Shown here: piece by piece, positions 20,554-30,300 of the stretch
How positions within the stretch are numbered: position 1 is the first letter of the stretch
Layout: the number at the start of each line of letters is the position of its first letter
Assembly: GCA_963377175.1 (NCBI GenBank)
Contig: CAUJNA010000535.1
Coordinates: forward strand, 331,001 to 395,000
Reading direction: 5' to 3'
DNA: 64,000 nt
From: Effrenium voratum
Lineage: Eukaryota; Sar; Dinophyceae; Suessiales; Symbiodiniaceae
Notes under the pieces: generated by a model
What the model was told of the DNA's origin: nothing
What the model saw: only the letters and a program-made list of their open reading frames with translations
Databases searched by the model: none
Position numbers and translations under genes: made by a program

Positions 20554-21936
20554 TTAATCTAAAATCTGCACTCCGGCGTCTCTAATGGATAATATTTGTT
20601 CTGATACTAATGTTATATATATTGTATCTGGCATATTTGCTGTTACCATACTTCCAATAGGTTTCACACGAATTAAAAGTTGTTGCCCTGCTTTTGTGTT
20701 AATTCCAGTATATGAACTATCGGGAACCTTTTCGAAATCCATAGCAAAGATAAACTTATCAACACGATAAGCAGAATATTCAATCGATAAATGGTGTTGA
20801 TGGAACAATGGTAAATTTAATGCTTTTCGTAAATAATAGAATGCTTGTGTTAATGAACGGCATGGATACTCAGGATATAGTTTTGAACCTAATTGAAGTT
20901 GAAATTCTAAATCAAGGTCGGAATTGTAGTATCCACTTTCTTGATAATTCAAATAATACATAGGATGATAGAAATTGTTGTATTCTTTCATAACGTGAGT
21001 ATCGCCTACTGCGCTTTTACTGAAAGAGATGAACGCGGCAGCGAGTTTTGACACTGAACGAACAACAGTAGTGTTAATTGACGACGAACCATCGGGAACT
21101 TGATTAGATTGACAAATATAAGTATTATAAGTAATAGGTAATTCTTTCCCATCAAGTAGGTGTGCAACATATTTATTATGAAGGTCGTTGTCCAAGCTTA
21201 CCAAATCAGTTTGAAGGAATGCGTTACTAATTGAGAACTGCTCATTTGTATGAAGGCTTGTGTCTGTGTTGCCACTCGCTGGAAACCTCGACCCACCCGC
21301 TGTAACAACACAATCGGTAAAATTTGAAACTAATTCAAGTTCTAAAACAAGAGGACACGCTTTTAACGGGATATACTTAAATTGATTGAATAAACCAAGC
21401 ATCGGTTTAAATCCTACAACCATTTTTCTGTTAAAGCCTGGAATTGTGTAAGCGTCATATGCAGGACCAATATGACCCGATGCAGGAACTGCACGACGTG
21501 TGTTTAAATCATCATCATATCTATAACCAAAACTCTGGGCGTCTTCATTGTCTCTTGCTCCTTTTGACATCAAGCAACTCATCATGTGATGATTTCGGTT
21601 GTAATAATCAATGTCTTCAACAAGTTGATTACCAGCAATTAGTCTTGCTCTTCTAAAAAAGGAATAAGCAGGAGACAGAGGACGTAAGCGTTTATTGTCT
21701 GACGAGTCAGTGTTTTCAACAGTGAAATAAACCATTACACTCTGCGGGTCAAGCCAAGTATTATCTTCAGCATTTAAAGCTATTTTCAACACACGTTGAC
21801 CAGATGAAGGGGTGTAGATATTACTTCCAGAAGGAAAAAACGAGACTGAACGACGGTCGTTGATATAACTTGCACCTTTATTTAACTTGAATGAGAGGTT
21901 GTCAATTAGAATATCTTCAGCACTAAAAGTTTCCAT
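20554..21936 (-). CDS. Double-jelly-roll major capsid protein
   Basis: A 460-residue protein with the Polinton/adintovirus MCP pattern: SGQRVLKIAL near residue 46, WLDPQSVMVYFTVENTD near 60-78, then LRPLSPAYSFFRRARLIAGN, and IDYYNRNHHMM around 110-120. Such proteins form trimeric capsomers of icosahedral virions. Length and frame are intact. The start is preceded by a TCTAAATTAAATTATATATA leader of the late type. Its presence shows that the element derives from a virion-forming ancestor and may still make particles. Confidence 0.93.
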   Translation of the reverse strand: METFSAEDILIDNLSFKLNKGASYINDRRSVSFFPSGSNIYTPSSGQRVLKIALNAEDNTWLDPQSVMVYFTVENTDSSDNKRLRPLSPAYSFFRRARLIAGNQLVEDIDYYNRNHHMMSCLMSKGARDNEDAQSFGYRYDDDLNTRRAVPASGHIGPAYDAYTIPGFNRKMVVGFKPMLGLFNQFKYIPLKACPLVLELELVSNFTDCVVTAGGSRFPASGNTDTSLHTNEQFSISNAFLQTDLVSLDNDLHNKYVAHLLDGKELPITYNTYICQSNQVPDGSSSINTTVVRSVSKLAAAFISFSKSAVGDTHVMKEYNNFYHPMYYLNYQESGYYNSDLDLEFQLQLGSKLYPEYPCRSLTQAFYYLRKALNLPLFHQHHLSIEYSAYRVDKFIFAMDFEKVPDSSYTGINTKAGQQLLIRVKPIGSMVTANMPDTIYITLVSEQILSIRDAGVQILD

Positions 21937-21970
21937 TGCTATATATAATTTAATTTAGAAATAATTTAAA

Positions 21971-22195
21971 CTAAACTAAATTAAATAATTTAGTGTAATC
22001 CTTTTGATTAGAATTATTATTTTTAAATATTTTCATTTTCTTTTTCTTAATCTTATCTTCAACTGGATTATTCCCTTTTTCTTTCTCCATTACTAATTCT
22101 CTAATTTCTTCATATGTACTTTTCTTATACTTTTTATTTTCATTCTTAATCATATCATCCGTTGTTTCATTGTCATATTTCTTATGTTGTATCAT
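21971..22195 (-). CDS. Hypothetical small basic protein
   Basis: A 74-residue Lys-rich, highly charged protein with a KIKKKKMKIFKNNN basic patch and a short helix. It lies between the capsid gene and 22204-22500 with short AT-rich spacers, as in a late gene cluster. It could bind DNA, but no family is recognised. Confidence 0.45.
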   Translation of the reverse strand: MIQHKKYDNETTDDMIKNENKKYKKSTYEEIRELVMEKEKGNNPVEDKIKKKKMKIFKNNNSNQKDYTKLFNLV

Positions 22196-22203
22196 TAATA
22201 TTA

Positions 22204-22500
22204 TTATGATAATAAATTTATGTTTTTTCTTTTTACTATATTGTCAATGTCTGATTGAGTGTGATTACATCTGTTGTTGTCATTTAATAGCAAGAACTTA
22301 TTATTTGCGACTTTTGCTTTAAACAAGATAAAATTATAACAGTTGGAATATTCAAAACCTCTAAATATATAACATCCACATTGGCATTTTACATATGTTC
22401 GTTTATTATCTCTATATAAATCCATTAATCTTTGTTCAATTGTTAATGGTGTATGTGGTGTTTCAGTTTCTGTCAAGTTTTCATTTAAGTGATTATTCAT
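22204..22500 (-). CDS. Hypothetical small Cys-containing protein
   Basis: A 98-residue protein with a CQCGC cluster near residue 40 and further Cys at ~54 and ~78, suggesting a small zinc fold. I recognise no family. An AT-rich leader (TATAATATTATAT) sits directly before the ATG. It lies just downstream of the lipase-like gene on the same strand. Confidence 0.55.
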   Translation of the reverse strand: MNNHLNENLTETETPHTPLTIEQRLMDLYRDNKRTYVKCQCGCYIFRGFEYSNCYNFILFKAKVANNKFLLLNDNNRCNHTQSDIDNIVKRKNINLLS

Positions 22501-22540
22501 ATATAATATTATATAGTTTTATATTTAAGTACTTATTTAA

Positions 22541-23200
22541 CTATATTATCTCCTTTACCGGTTCATTGCTTCTTGAAACATCTTTGCCTTGGTCTCCGTA
22601 TCCAGTTATGTAATCATGGTTAGTATATGGATTTAATGAACCAGTATAAACAGTTATAGCACCACGGTCAGCAATACTGACAGGGTCTAAGATACTTCTA
22701 AAATTAATGTAATCATCGGTAATTTTAGACCTTCGTGATATAAACGGCGCTCCATAAGTGGTTAAAGTTAATTCTCTTTCAGGGTAATCTTTTGTTATCT
22801 GTGCCCCTACACTTGAACCGAGACTATGTGTTATAAGATGTTTAACTTCATTGTTTTCATCCAATGCTGTTGATGTGTCTTTATATCGTTGTGAATATTT
22901 AGTCATTTTAAAGGGAAGTCCTACATCTGCCAGAATGTCATTAACAGCACCTCCAAGCGTTCCTTTTCCAAATGTTCCTGCTACATACATTTTATCACCA
23001 TCAATATACAAACCTTTACCATTTCCATAGGCTCTACTCAATCCTTGTGCATCAGTTAAATTAGAATTACGATTATAACTATTTAACATGTTGTCAGTTT
23101 GTTTCATAACATTAGTTATTTTAGTTGTTTTCTTATAAGGTTGATAATGTTTAATTTTCCCTTGCTTCATCTCATAAATTAACTTTTTATTATTAATCAT
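22541..23200 (-). CDS. Lipase-like alpha/beta hydrolase
   Basis: A 219-residue protein with a class-3-lipase-like nucleophile elbow LITHSLGSSVG (Ser126), followed by TTYGAPF, Asp172 (ILDPVS) and His195 (NHDY), in the right order for a Ser-Asp-His triad. The first position of the GxSxG motif is Thr. The N-terminus (~1-45) is basic. A virion lipase could breach a host membrane during entry or exit. It lies in the structural gene block, divergent from the minor capsid gene 40 bp away. The enzyme call is good; the role is inferred. Confidence 0.75.
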   Translation of the reverse strand: MINNKKLIYEMKQGKIKHYQPYKKTTKITNVMKQTDNMLNSYNRNSNLTDAQGLSRAYGNGKGLYIDGDKMYVAGTFGKGTLGGAVNDILADVGLPFKMTKYSQRYKDTSTALDENNEVKHLITHSLGSSVGAQITKDYPERELTLTTYGAPFISRRSKITDDYINFRSILDPVSIADRGAITVYTGSLNPYTNHDYITGYGDQGKDVSRSNEPVKEII

Positions 23201-23239
23201 ATAATTAAAGTTATAAATTAATTTCTAAATTAATTAATA

Positions 23240-24094
23240 ATGCTCACTTATAAGAAGGTCTATATTGACAGCGCTCATAGAATTAGCGGTACATCATCAA
23301 ATTTCAAAGTTGAATTGCCGGAAACATTACAAACAGACAACGGAGTTCATTGCTACATTCACGAAGTAACATTACCTAACTCGTGGTATTCAATTCAGTC
23401 AGGATTAAATAATATATTATACTTTTATTCTTCTCCACTAGTTCCAGATGAAGATAACACAAATGTCCATTATTTAGCGTTACAATTGGACGAAGGAGTA
23501 TATACTGGCACAGAACTAGCGACAGAATTAAAGTCAAAAATAAATGGTGTTGTAGATAATACTAATTTCTCAAATACTTATGAAGTTACTTACAGTGTGA
23601 AAACTAATAAAATAACAATTTATTCAAACTATGCCGATAGAAAGTTCGCTGTGTTAACTGATGAACAAATGAAACTAACATATGCAGATTATATATGGAA
23701 TGGAACTTTTAATGCTAATAACTTGCAATCTGTTAATGAAGTTTTAGGAAATTATCAAATGGTAGTTTATCAATATAATAATCCTTATGTTTCTAGTTTC
23801 GTTAATCTTCAACCCATTAGAAATATTTATATTCATTCTTCTCAATTGTCTAATTATAATCAAGTAAATTTAAGAACCGGTGATAGCACAGTTGTTAAGA
23901 AAGTACCAGTCACAGCACCACACGCGGGAATTGTCTTTGATTCGGAATTAAACCCTCTGGATTACTTGGATGTATCAAATAGAAGCTTTAAACAATTAGA
24001 TTTTTGGATTAGTAATTCATTAGGAAATGAAATTAATTTAAATGGGGTAAATGTATCCCTGTCATTATTGTTTGTGAAAAGCGATATTATTTAA
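23240..24094 (+). CDS. Minor capsid (penton) protein, single jelly roll
   Basis: A 284-residue protein. The N-terminal part opens with VYIDSAHRISGTSSNFKVEL, and the C-terminal part has the Polinton minor-capsid signature: IYIHSSQLSNYNQVNLRTGD, a KVPV segment, then FKQLDFWISNSLGNEINLNG. It would occupy icosahedral vertices next to the major capsid trimers. Intact frame. The TTTCTAAATTAATTAATA leader fits the late class. Divergent from the lipase-like gene. Confidence 0.88.
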   Translation: MLTYKKVYIDSAHRISGTSSNFKVELPETLQTDNGVHCYIHEVTLPNSWYSIQSGLNNILYFYSSPLVPDEDNTNVHYLALQLDEGVYTGTELATELKSKINGVVDNTNFSNTYEVTYSVKTNKITIYSNYADRKFAVLTDEQMKLTYADYIWNGTFNANNLQSVNEVLGNYQMVVYQYNNPYVSSFVNLQPIRNIYIHSSQLSNYNQVNLRTGDSTVVKKVPVTAPHAGIVFDSELNPLDYLDVSNRSFKQLDFWISNSLGNEINLNGVNVSLSLLFVKSDII

Positions 24095-24141
24095 ATATAT
24101 TCTTTAATTTTTCCATATAGAAAATATATAGAATATATTAT

Positions 24142-24628
24142 ATGTCAAGTATTGAGGTAGTAGATGTTAATAATGAAACTAAAACAGAAGAAGCACCTGT
24201 TAATAATGAAGTCGTTGAACAAAATGAAACAGTTAATGAAGAACCAACGCCAGAAGAAGTGAAGAAGTCATTCCTGAACCAAAAGCGAAAGCAAAAGCAT
24301 TACCAAGAACTAAAAAAGAAGTTGAATTAGTAGAATGTGAACAATGCTCTAAAAAGATGACATTGAAAAGTTTGAGACACTCACATCCTAAAAATTGTAA
24401 AGGGGCAAAAACCGAGATGCTCCCAGTCAATCCACAAAAGAATATTAGAAAGATAAACCAGAAGTAAAAGAAGAAATTAAGAATGAGATTAAACAAGAAG
24501 TGATTAAAGAAACTATTAAGAAACCCACGGCAACAGAACTATTAAGCCAACATTATGAAGAACTTAAACAGAAGAAAAAACAAGATAAACAAGAAAAAAT
24601 AAACAAATTATCTTCATCAATGTTTTAA
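24142..24628 (+). pseudogene. Zinc-finger protein gene with two reading-frame breaks
   Basis: Three consecutive segments in three frames read as one protein of about 160 residues: an acidic start (24142 to ~24260), a middle with a C2HC-like finger (CEQCSKKMTLKSLRHSHPKNC, about 24340-24400, ending at 24467), and a helical Lys/Glu-rich end (~24455-24628). Each step equals loss of one base. Codon use is uniform throughout. The gene is either broken or affected by two assembly errors. The core lies between the minor capsid and other late-type genes. Confidence 0.6.
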
Positions 24629-24658
24629 ATAATAATCTAATTATAATATATATTAATC

Positions 24659-24991
24659 ATGCTTATGAGAAGTCATAGAAATGTAGAATTTAAAAGGGCG
24701 CCACAAGTAGAACGTCATTATAATGTTTCAGATTTATGGGGAGTTGCTTCAAGAATGAATTATTTTAAACAGTTGAAGGACACGCTGGAAGCGAGACAAT
24801 CACAGGGAGCATTAATAAAATATAGAAATGATTTAGCTGAAAGCAACAGAACCGAAAGTTACAGAAAGGAATTAGACAGAATAAGAAACATATTAGACAA
24901 CACACGGTCACCAGATGGAATACAAACGAAGGAACAACTAACTGTAAGAAAGAAGCATTTAGAAGAAATGATTAAGAATATATCTGATTAA
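24659..24991 (+). CDS. Hypothetical helical basic protein
   Basis: A 110-residue, strongly charged, mainly helical protein with MRSHRNVEFKRAPQVERHYN at the start and coiled-coil potential in the second half. First of three closely spaced late-type genes (24659, 25019, 25963). Possibly an internal virion protein; no family recognised. Confidence 0.55.
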   Translation: MLMRSHRNVEFKRAPQVERHYNVSDLWGVASRMNYFKQLKDTLEARQSQGALIKYRNDLAESNRTESYRKELDRIRNILDNTRSPDGIQTKEQLTVRKKHLEEMIKNISD

Positions 24992-25018
24992 TTTATTTTT
25001 CTAAATAATTAATATACT

Positions 25019-25942
25019 ATGATTAAATCAATTAGTAGATTGAATACAGTAGGACCGGTAAAAGTAGGTTCATTGAAATCACAATTACATTTGAGACCTT
25101 CTTATGATGAATTATTGAAAGAAACATTAGTAGGAGATGAGAACCGTCCATCAATTGAAAATGTGATAGACAGAAAAGCGACAAGATACAGATTAAACCA
25201 ATACGGTAGTCAGTTTGATAATAAGGACGCCTTAGACATTCAAAAGAAACAAGAACTAGACCGGAGAGGAGAAGTTATGAAAGGAGCAATGTCGGACGAT
25301 GGTAGTGTAAGAGCTAAACTTAATGATGAATTGAAACTTGCTGACACACTGAAACAACACCAGTCTTTCATTCAAGAAGGATTGGCGGAAACAAACAAAC
25401 AGAAAGAAGAACTTGCTGAACGAATGAGACGTTGGAGAGAACAACACGAAGAAATGGCAAGTGCTGTATCAAAGAGTTCATATCCTGCCGGTGTAGAAGT
25501 TCATTCAATGGTGTCCGCTGATGAAATGCCAGAATTAGAACCATTAGAGGAAGGCGAAGAAGAAGATGAACGAGAAGACGACCCAGTTGTTGAAGTAGAA
25601 TCAAAAGCAGAAGACGCTTATGGTTACAACGAGTTTAAGAAAAGAGCGTCTGAACTAACACCCGCTTATCTTGCAAGCAGACCAGAAGAGATGAAAACAG
25701 TCATGGACAAACTGAAAGGATTTAGAAAGATTAAAGACAGTGTTCATGAAGAATTCACTGAGTTATATAATGCTTTAATTAATAGCGATGGTGATTTTAT
25801 CAAGAAGGAACACAGATTGAAATTAGTAAGGTTTTACAATGATAAAGTGTATTACTCAGTTTTCCACCCACGACCTAAGGAAAAAGAAGATAGTCCAACC
25901 GTGATGGATGGTTCATTTAAAGAAATACCAGCGGAAGTTTAA
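25019..25942 (+). CDS. Hypothetical virion-associated protein with LRPSYDELLKET motif
   Basis: A 307-residue hydrophilic protein. Residues ~24-37 read LHLRPSYDELLKET, close to LRRRPTFEEMLKEA at the start of the next gene, which suggests a shared short motif. The middle (~75-150) is a long helix rich in Glu/Lys/Arg, followed by an acidic stretch (EEGEEEDEREDD) and a folded-looking C-terminal region. AT-rich leader of the late type. Likely a structural or core protein, by position and composition only. Confidence 0.6.
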   Translation: MIKSISRLNTVGPVKVGSLKSQLHLRPSYDELLKETLVGDENRPSIENVIDRKATRYRLNQYGSQFDNKDALDIQKKQELDRRGEVMKGAMSDDGSVRAKLNDELKLADTLKQHQSFIQEGLAETNKQKEELAERMRRWREQHEEMASAVSKSSYPAGVEVHSMVSADEMPELEPLEEGEEEDEREDDPVVEVESKAEDAYGYNEFKKRASELTPAYLASRPEEMKTVMDKLKGFRKIKDSVHEEFTELYNALINSDGDFIKKEHRLKLVRFYNDKVYYSVFHPRPKEKEDSPTVMDGSFKEIPAEV

Positions 25943-25962
25943 TAAAATATATAATATTTAAT

Positions 25963-26814
25963 ATGACTGATAAATATTATGGATTACGCCGACGCCCTAC
26001 TTTTGAAGAAATGCTAAAGGAAGCGATGACGCACAGATTAAAAATTGAAATCATCCCCGAAAGACAGGTAATTGACTTGTCAATCAACAATATAGATTTT
26101 GACGATTTTGACCTTTCAAAATACGATAGGAGACTACGGTTGAATGCTAGGGTTCAAACTGATGAACAAGTTCTTCAACACGAATTGTTCCCTGATATGT
26201 TTGATGAAGTAGCGCCAACATCACAGTTTTATGAAAACAACGAGGCAGACGCACAAACAACACGATATATAGCAAAAGATTTTACTGATGAAATTTATAG
26301 TAATGCAACTTCAGGACCAAAAGATGAACCAAAAGATGAACCAAAAGATGAACCAAAAGATGAAAAGCAGGAAGATTTACAAAGTCTTCATTTAACATCA
26401 TCATCGTCATCAGCATCAACCGAAAAAGATAAGAAAGAGGAAAGCCGAGAAATAAAATCGTTAAGAAACATATTTTTAGGTGGAGAAGACAAGAGCGTAT
26501 TTGAACTATTCAAACGTGACAAGAAGACATCCACACCATCAGAACAATCAAGGGAACAGGAAGAAGAACAACCAAGGGCATCATTCTGGTCAAGACGACA
26601 GGTAGAAGCAAGAAGCAGAAGCCACTCACCAGAAGAAAGAGCAAGAGGTAATCAAATGAACAGAAGACAATTAGAAACAAGAAGCAGGAGCAACTCACCC
26701 CAAGAAATAGCTAGAGGTAGTGAATGGACGAGGGAACAAATGGAAACAAGAAGCAGGAGTAGAAGCCCAGAAAGCACAAATACAAAAAGTAGCCGAGGCA
26801 AGAAGAAAAAATAA
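25963..26814 (+). CDS. Hypothetical protein with KDEP repeats and RS-rich tail
   Basis: A 283-residue protein. It starts with the LRRRPTFEEMLKEA motif shared with the preceding gene, followed by an acidic region. Four KDEP repeats lie near residue 120. The C-terminal ~80 residues hold three imperfect repeats around ETRSRSRSPE, an Arg/Ser domain ending in KKKK. RS tails are substrates of SR-protein kinases and bind nucleic acid, so a packaged DNA-binding core protein or a nuclear factor is possible. Late-type leader. Confidence 0.6.
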   Translation: MTDKYYGLRRRPTFEEMLKEAMTHRLKIEIIPERQVIDLSINNIDFDDFDLSKYDRRLRLNARVQTDEQVLQHELFPDMFDEVAPTSQFYENNEADAQTTRYIAKDFTDEIYSNATSGPKDEPKDEPKDEPKDEKQEDLQSLHLTSSSSSASTEKDKKEESREIKSLRNIFLGGEDKSVFELFKRDKKTSTPSEQSREQEEEQPRASFWSRRQVEARSRSHSPEERARGNQMNRRQLETRSRSNSPQEIARGSEWTREQMETRSRSRSPESTNTKSSRGKKKK

Positions 26815-26850
26815 AAACTACTTAAAGACAAAACGCCCTAATATAGTAAA
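26815..26850 (+). promoter_or_regulatory. Putative early promoter of the zinc-finger gene 26851
   Basis: AAACTACTTAAAGACAAAAC followed by GCCTTAATATAGTAAA, ending at the ATG. Same arrangement as upstream of the polymerase and of the three left-end genes. Confidence 0.6.
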
Positions 26851-27159
26851 ATGACAGGAATTTTTATTAACGGTAATAGTAAACAGAGAATAACGAATGA
26901 CGAATTTGATATGATGGTTGAACTGATGAAAGCAGAAAACGACTTAGTCTTACAGATGATAAGCGAACAGAACCAGACTTCGAGCGATGGCAATGAGCAA
27001 CCCGTGAGATGGAGGGACGACCAGAAGAACTACCACCAGAATTACTACAACAATAACCTAAAACAGTCTTACACTTGTGAGGACTGCGGAAGGACGATAT
27101 CAAGCAAATCAAATTTATCTAAACACAAGAAATCTAAAATTTGTTCGCAAGCTTCGTGA
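26851..27159 (+). CDS. C2HC zinc-finger protein (putative early regulator)
   Basis: A 102-residue protein. The C-terminal 30 residues form a single classical finger with Cys as the last ligand (YTCEDCGRTISSKSNLSKHK then KSKIC). The N-terminal 60 residues are acidic to neutral and helical. It has the CTACTTAAAGA motif and lies directly upstream of the DNA polymerase, so it may act early, for example in transcription control. That role is inference. Confidence 0.7.
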   Translation: MTGIFINGNSKQRITNDEFDMMVELMKAENDLVLQMISEQNQTSSDGNEQPVRWRDDQKNYHQNYYNNNLKQSYTCEDCGRTISSKSNLSKHKKSKICSQAS

Positions 27160-27322
27160 CAATGCACATTATGAAAAAATAATAATCATTCATCTTATTA
27201 AAAACACTTAATGAGATTAATGCGTTCATTCTCAACCCGAAACCTATTTTCTCCAACAGTCAACCCCAGCCCGAAAAACTACTTAAAGAGAAAATACCTT
27301 ATATTACATAGAGTATAGTATT
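27160..27322 (+). promoter_or_regulatory. Polymerase leader with putative early promoter
   Basis: The non-coding spacer ends with CCCCAGCCCGAAAAACTACT, TAAAGAGAAAATACCTTATA and ATTACAT before the ATG. The CCCCAGCC prefix recalls CCCCTAGCC upstream of the two leftmost genes. This is the best-conserved copy of the motif on the + strand (about 27268-27306). Confidence 0.6.
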
Positions 27323-30300
27323 ATGGTTACCATGTCAGAAAATAGAATCATAGATTTCATTTTAAACAGCCAACAAGGCGAACTAATACAAAAAGAAGGG
27401 AGGCAAACACAAAAACTCAAAATAGGTGATAAGACCTACAGATATGATAAGAACAAACCAGTTTCAAACGTATTGAACACGAAACTAAAGGAAGTGGCAA
27501 GGAGTGACGGATATAGAAAGCATGGCCTTTTAATGAAAGGTGCTAATTATCTAACACTAACGAGAGGCAGACCCTTACAGGATTATGTCAAGCGATTCAA
27601 GTCCAAAATCACAGACGAGCAACAAGCGTTCAAGGGATACGCCAACACCTACTCGGTAAGTGATATAAGATTAAAGGGGTTGAAAGGTTTATCCTACTTA
27701 AAATACCAGAAGCAACGACTGGCCGAATTCCTGAACAGAAACCCGAACATGAAAATAATCGTGGAAACCGATTTATCATTCAAAAATCCCGACAACGAAC
27801 TTATTCAAAGGCGGTTAAGAAGCAGAAGATACAATATTCATAATCCCGACGAGTTGAACACCGTCTTAAACAACATTGGGCACGACATTGAGACACAAAT
27901 TGAAATAACCGAATACATTCAGTCGGGATTGGTTCTTGGTCAAGTTGAAAAGTTAGTCATCAGTTATGATAGGTACAATCCTACCCGTGGTTCATCCTTT
28001 ATTCCATTGCCCGACTGGGTGGCAAACAAAAAGGCTTGTATTAACATTAAAAACGAGGATGACTTATGTTTTAAATATACTGTTCAATGTGGATTTTATG
28101 AGATATACAAAAAAGACCATCCCTGCGACATGTATCATTATAAGAAATATGTAGATGACAAATTTATCAAATGGGACGGAATAGACTTTCCAGTAGGTAA
28201 TGATGAGATTGAACTATTTGAAGAACAGAACAAACACATATCGGTCAATGTTTATTACATAAACCCCGATACGAATAGTAAAACTATTTTATTATACAAA
28301 AGAAGCAACAACCCACAAGCACAACACAAAATCGATTTGATTAAATTGACTGATGATGTTAAATCCCATTACGCTTATATCAAAAATTATGATAAGTTAA
28401 TGAGTAGTCAGACTAACAAGATGAAGGCGAAGAAGTATCACTGTAGAACCTGCTCACATGGTTTCAAGACCGAAGAACTTTTAAAGAAACACGAAGAACA
28501 AGGATGTCTAGCAGTTGAGGGTCAAAAAATAGAAATGCCAGAAGCAGGTGAAACAATAGTATTCAAAAACCATTTCAAGAAACTTAAAGCTCCATTCGTA
28601 ATCTATGCCGACTTTGAATGTTTAACTGTGCCAATTGATGTTAAAAGCAAATCGGCAAAAGCTAAAACTACATCATATCAAAATCATCGTCCGTGTGGTT
28701 TTATGATTAATGTAGTCAATGCTATAACCGGAAGTAGTGAGCCTTACTTATATAGAGGTGAAGATTGTATGGATAAGTTTGTTGAAAAAATCAATGAAGT
28801 CAGAGAAGATATTATTAGTAGGATGAAGGAAGTAAAAGAGATAATCATGACTGAAAAGGACAAGGAAGATTTTGAAAATGCTACTACTTGCTTTATCTGT
28901 GGAAATGGTTTTAAACCTGAGGACAAGAAGGTTCGAGACGCCTCGCCAGAGGCTCACGAGACTTCCCTTCCTTCAAGAAGGAAGGTTCGTGACCATTGTC
29001 ACTTTACTGGAGCTTACAGAGGATGCGCCCACGATGATTGTAATCTTGGTTTTAGTATGAGATATTATAAAATCCCTGTGTTTCTTCATAACCTTAAAAA
29101 CTATGATGCCCACTTAATCATCAACAAGGCTCACGAACTGAACAAGAATTCTAAAATAGAATGTATCGCTCAGAACAGCGAAAAGTTTATAACCTTTGGT
29201 TTTAAAAATCTTTGTTTCAAGGACAGTTTCAGTTTCTTATCGTCTTCGTTGGATAAGTTGGTGAAGTTGAGTAAATATGAGGATGATAAAAAGCGTGAGA
29301 ACTGGAAGAACAATTTCAGATACAGCGTTAGAAACCCGTATGTTAAAACCGATGAAGATTTGGATTTATTGACTGATAAGGGTATTTATCCCTATGACTA
29401 CTTTGATGATTTTGAAAGATTTAAGGAAAGGGCTTTACCACCGAAAGAAGCGTTTTACAGTAAATTGAGTGAAGAACATGTAAGCGACAAGGATTACGAA
29501 CGAGCCTTGAAGGTCTGGAAGCACTTCGGGATTAGGACGCTCGGGCAGTATCACGACTTGTATTTAAGAACTGATGTTTTACTACTGACCGATGTATTTG
29601 AAAACTTTAGAGACTTGTGTATGGAATACTACGGTTTAGACCCCGCTCATTATTATACGTTGCCAAATTTCGCATGGGACGCGATGCTTCTAAAAACTGG
29701 TGTTGAAATAGAACAATTGCATGACCAAGAAATGTTTGAGATGGTTGAAAAGGGAATGAGAGGTGGTATGTGTCAGGTAAGTCATAAATTAGCGGTGGCA
29801 AATAATAAGTATATGGGGGAAGCATATGATGAGAACAAGCCATCAAATTATATTAGTTACTTGGATGCTAATAACTTGTATGGTTTGGCAATGTCCCAGA
29901 AGTTACCGCTAAAAAATATCAAGTGGGCAAAGAAAACTCCCATTGTTGAAAAATGGAATGAAAACGATGAGTTCGGTTATATTATGGAAGTTGATTTGGA
30001 ATATCCCGAAACATTGCACGACTTCCACTCCGACTATCCACTAGCGCCTGAAATAATGAATGTAAATGTGAATATGCTTTCCGATTATCAAAAGCAAGTC
30101 TACAAAATATATTATGATGGTAAAAGTCCCAAGGACGAGAAAACAAGTAAGTTAATATTAAATCTAAAGGATAAAGAAAAATATGTGGTTCATATCAAGA
30201 CTTTACAGTATTATTTGAAAATGGGAATGAAAATGGGTAAAGTCCATAGGATAATAAAATTTCAACAGAGGGCATGGTTGAAACCGTGGATTGACTTCAA

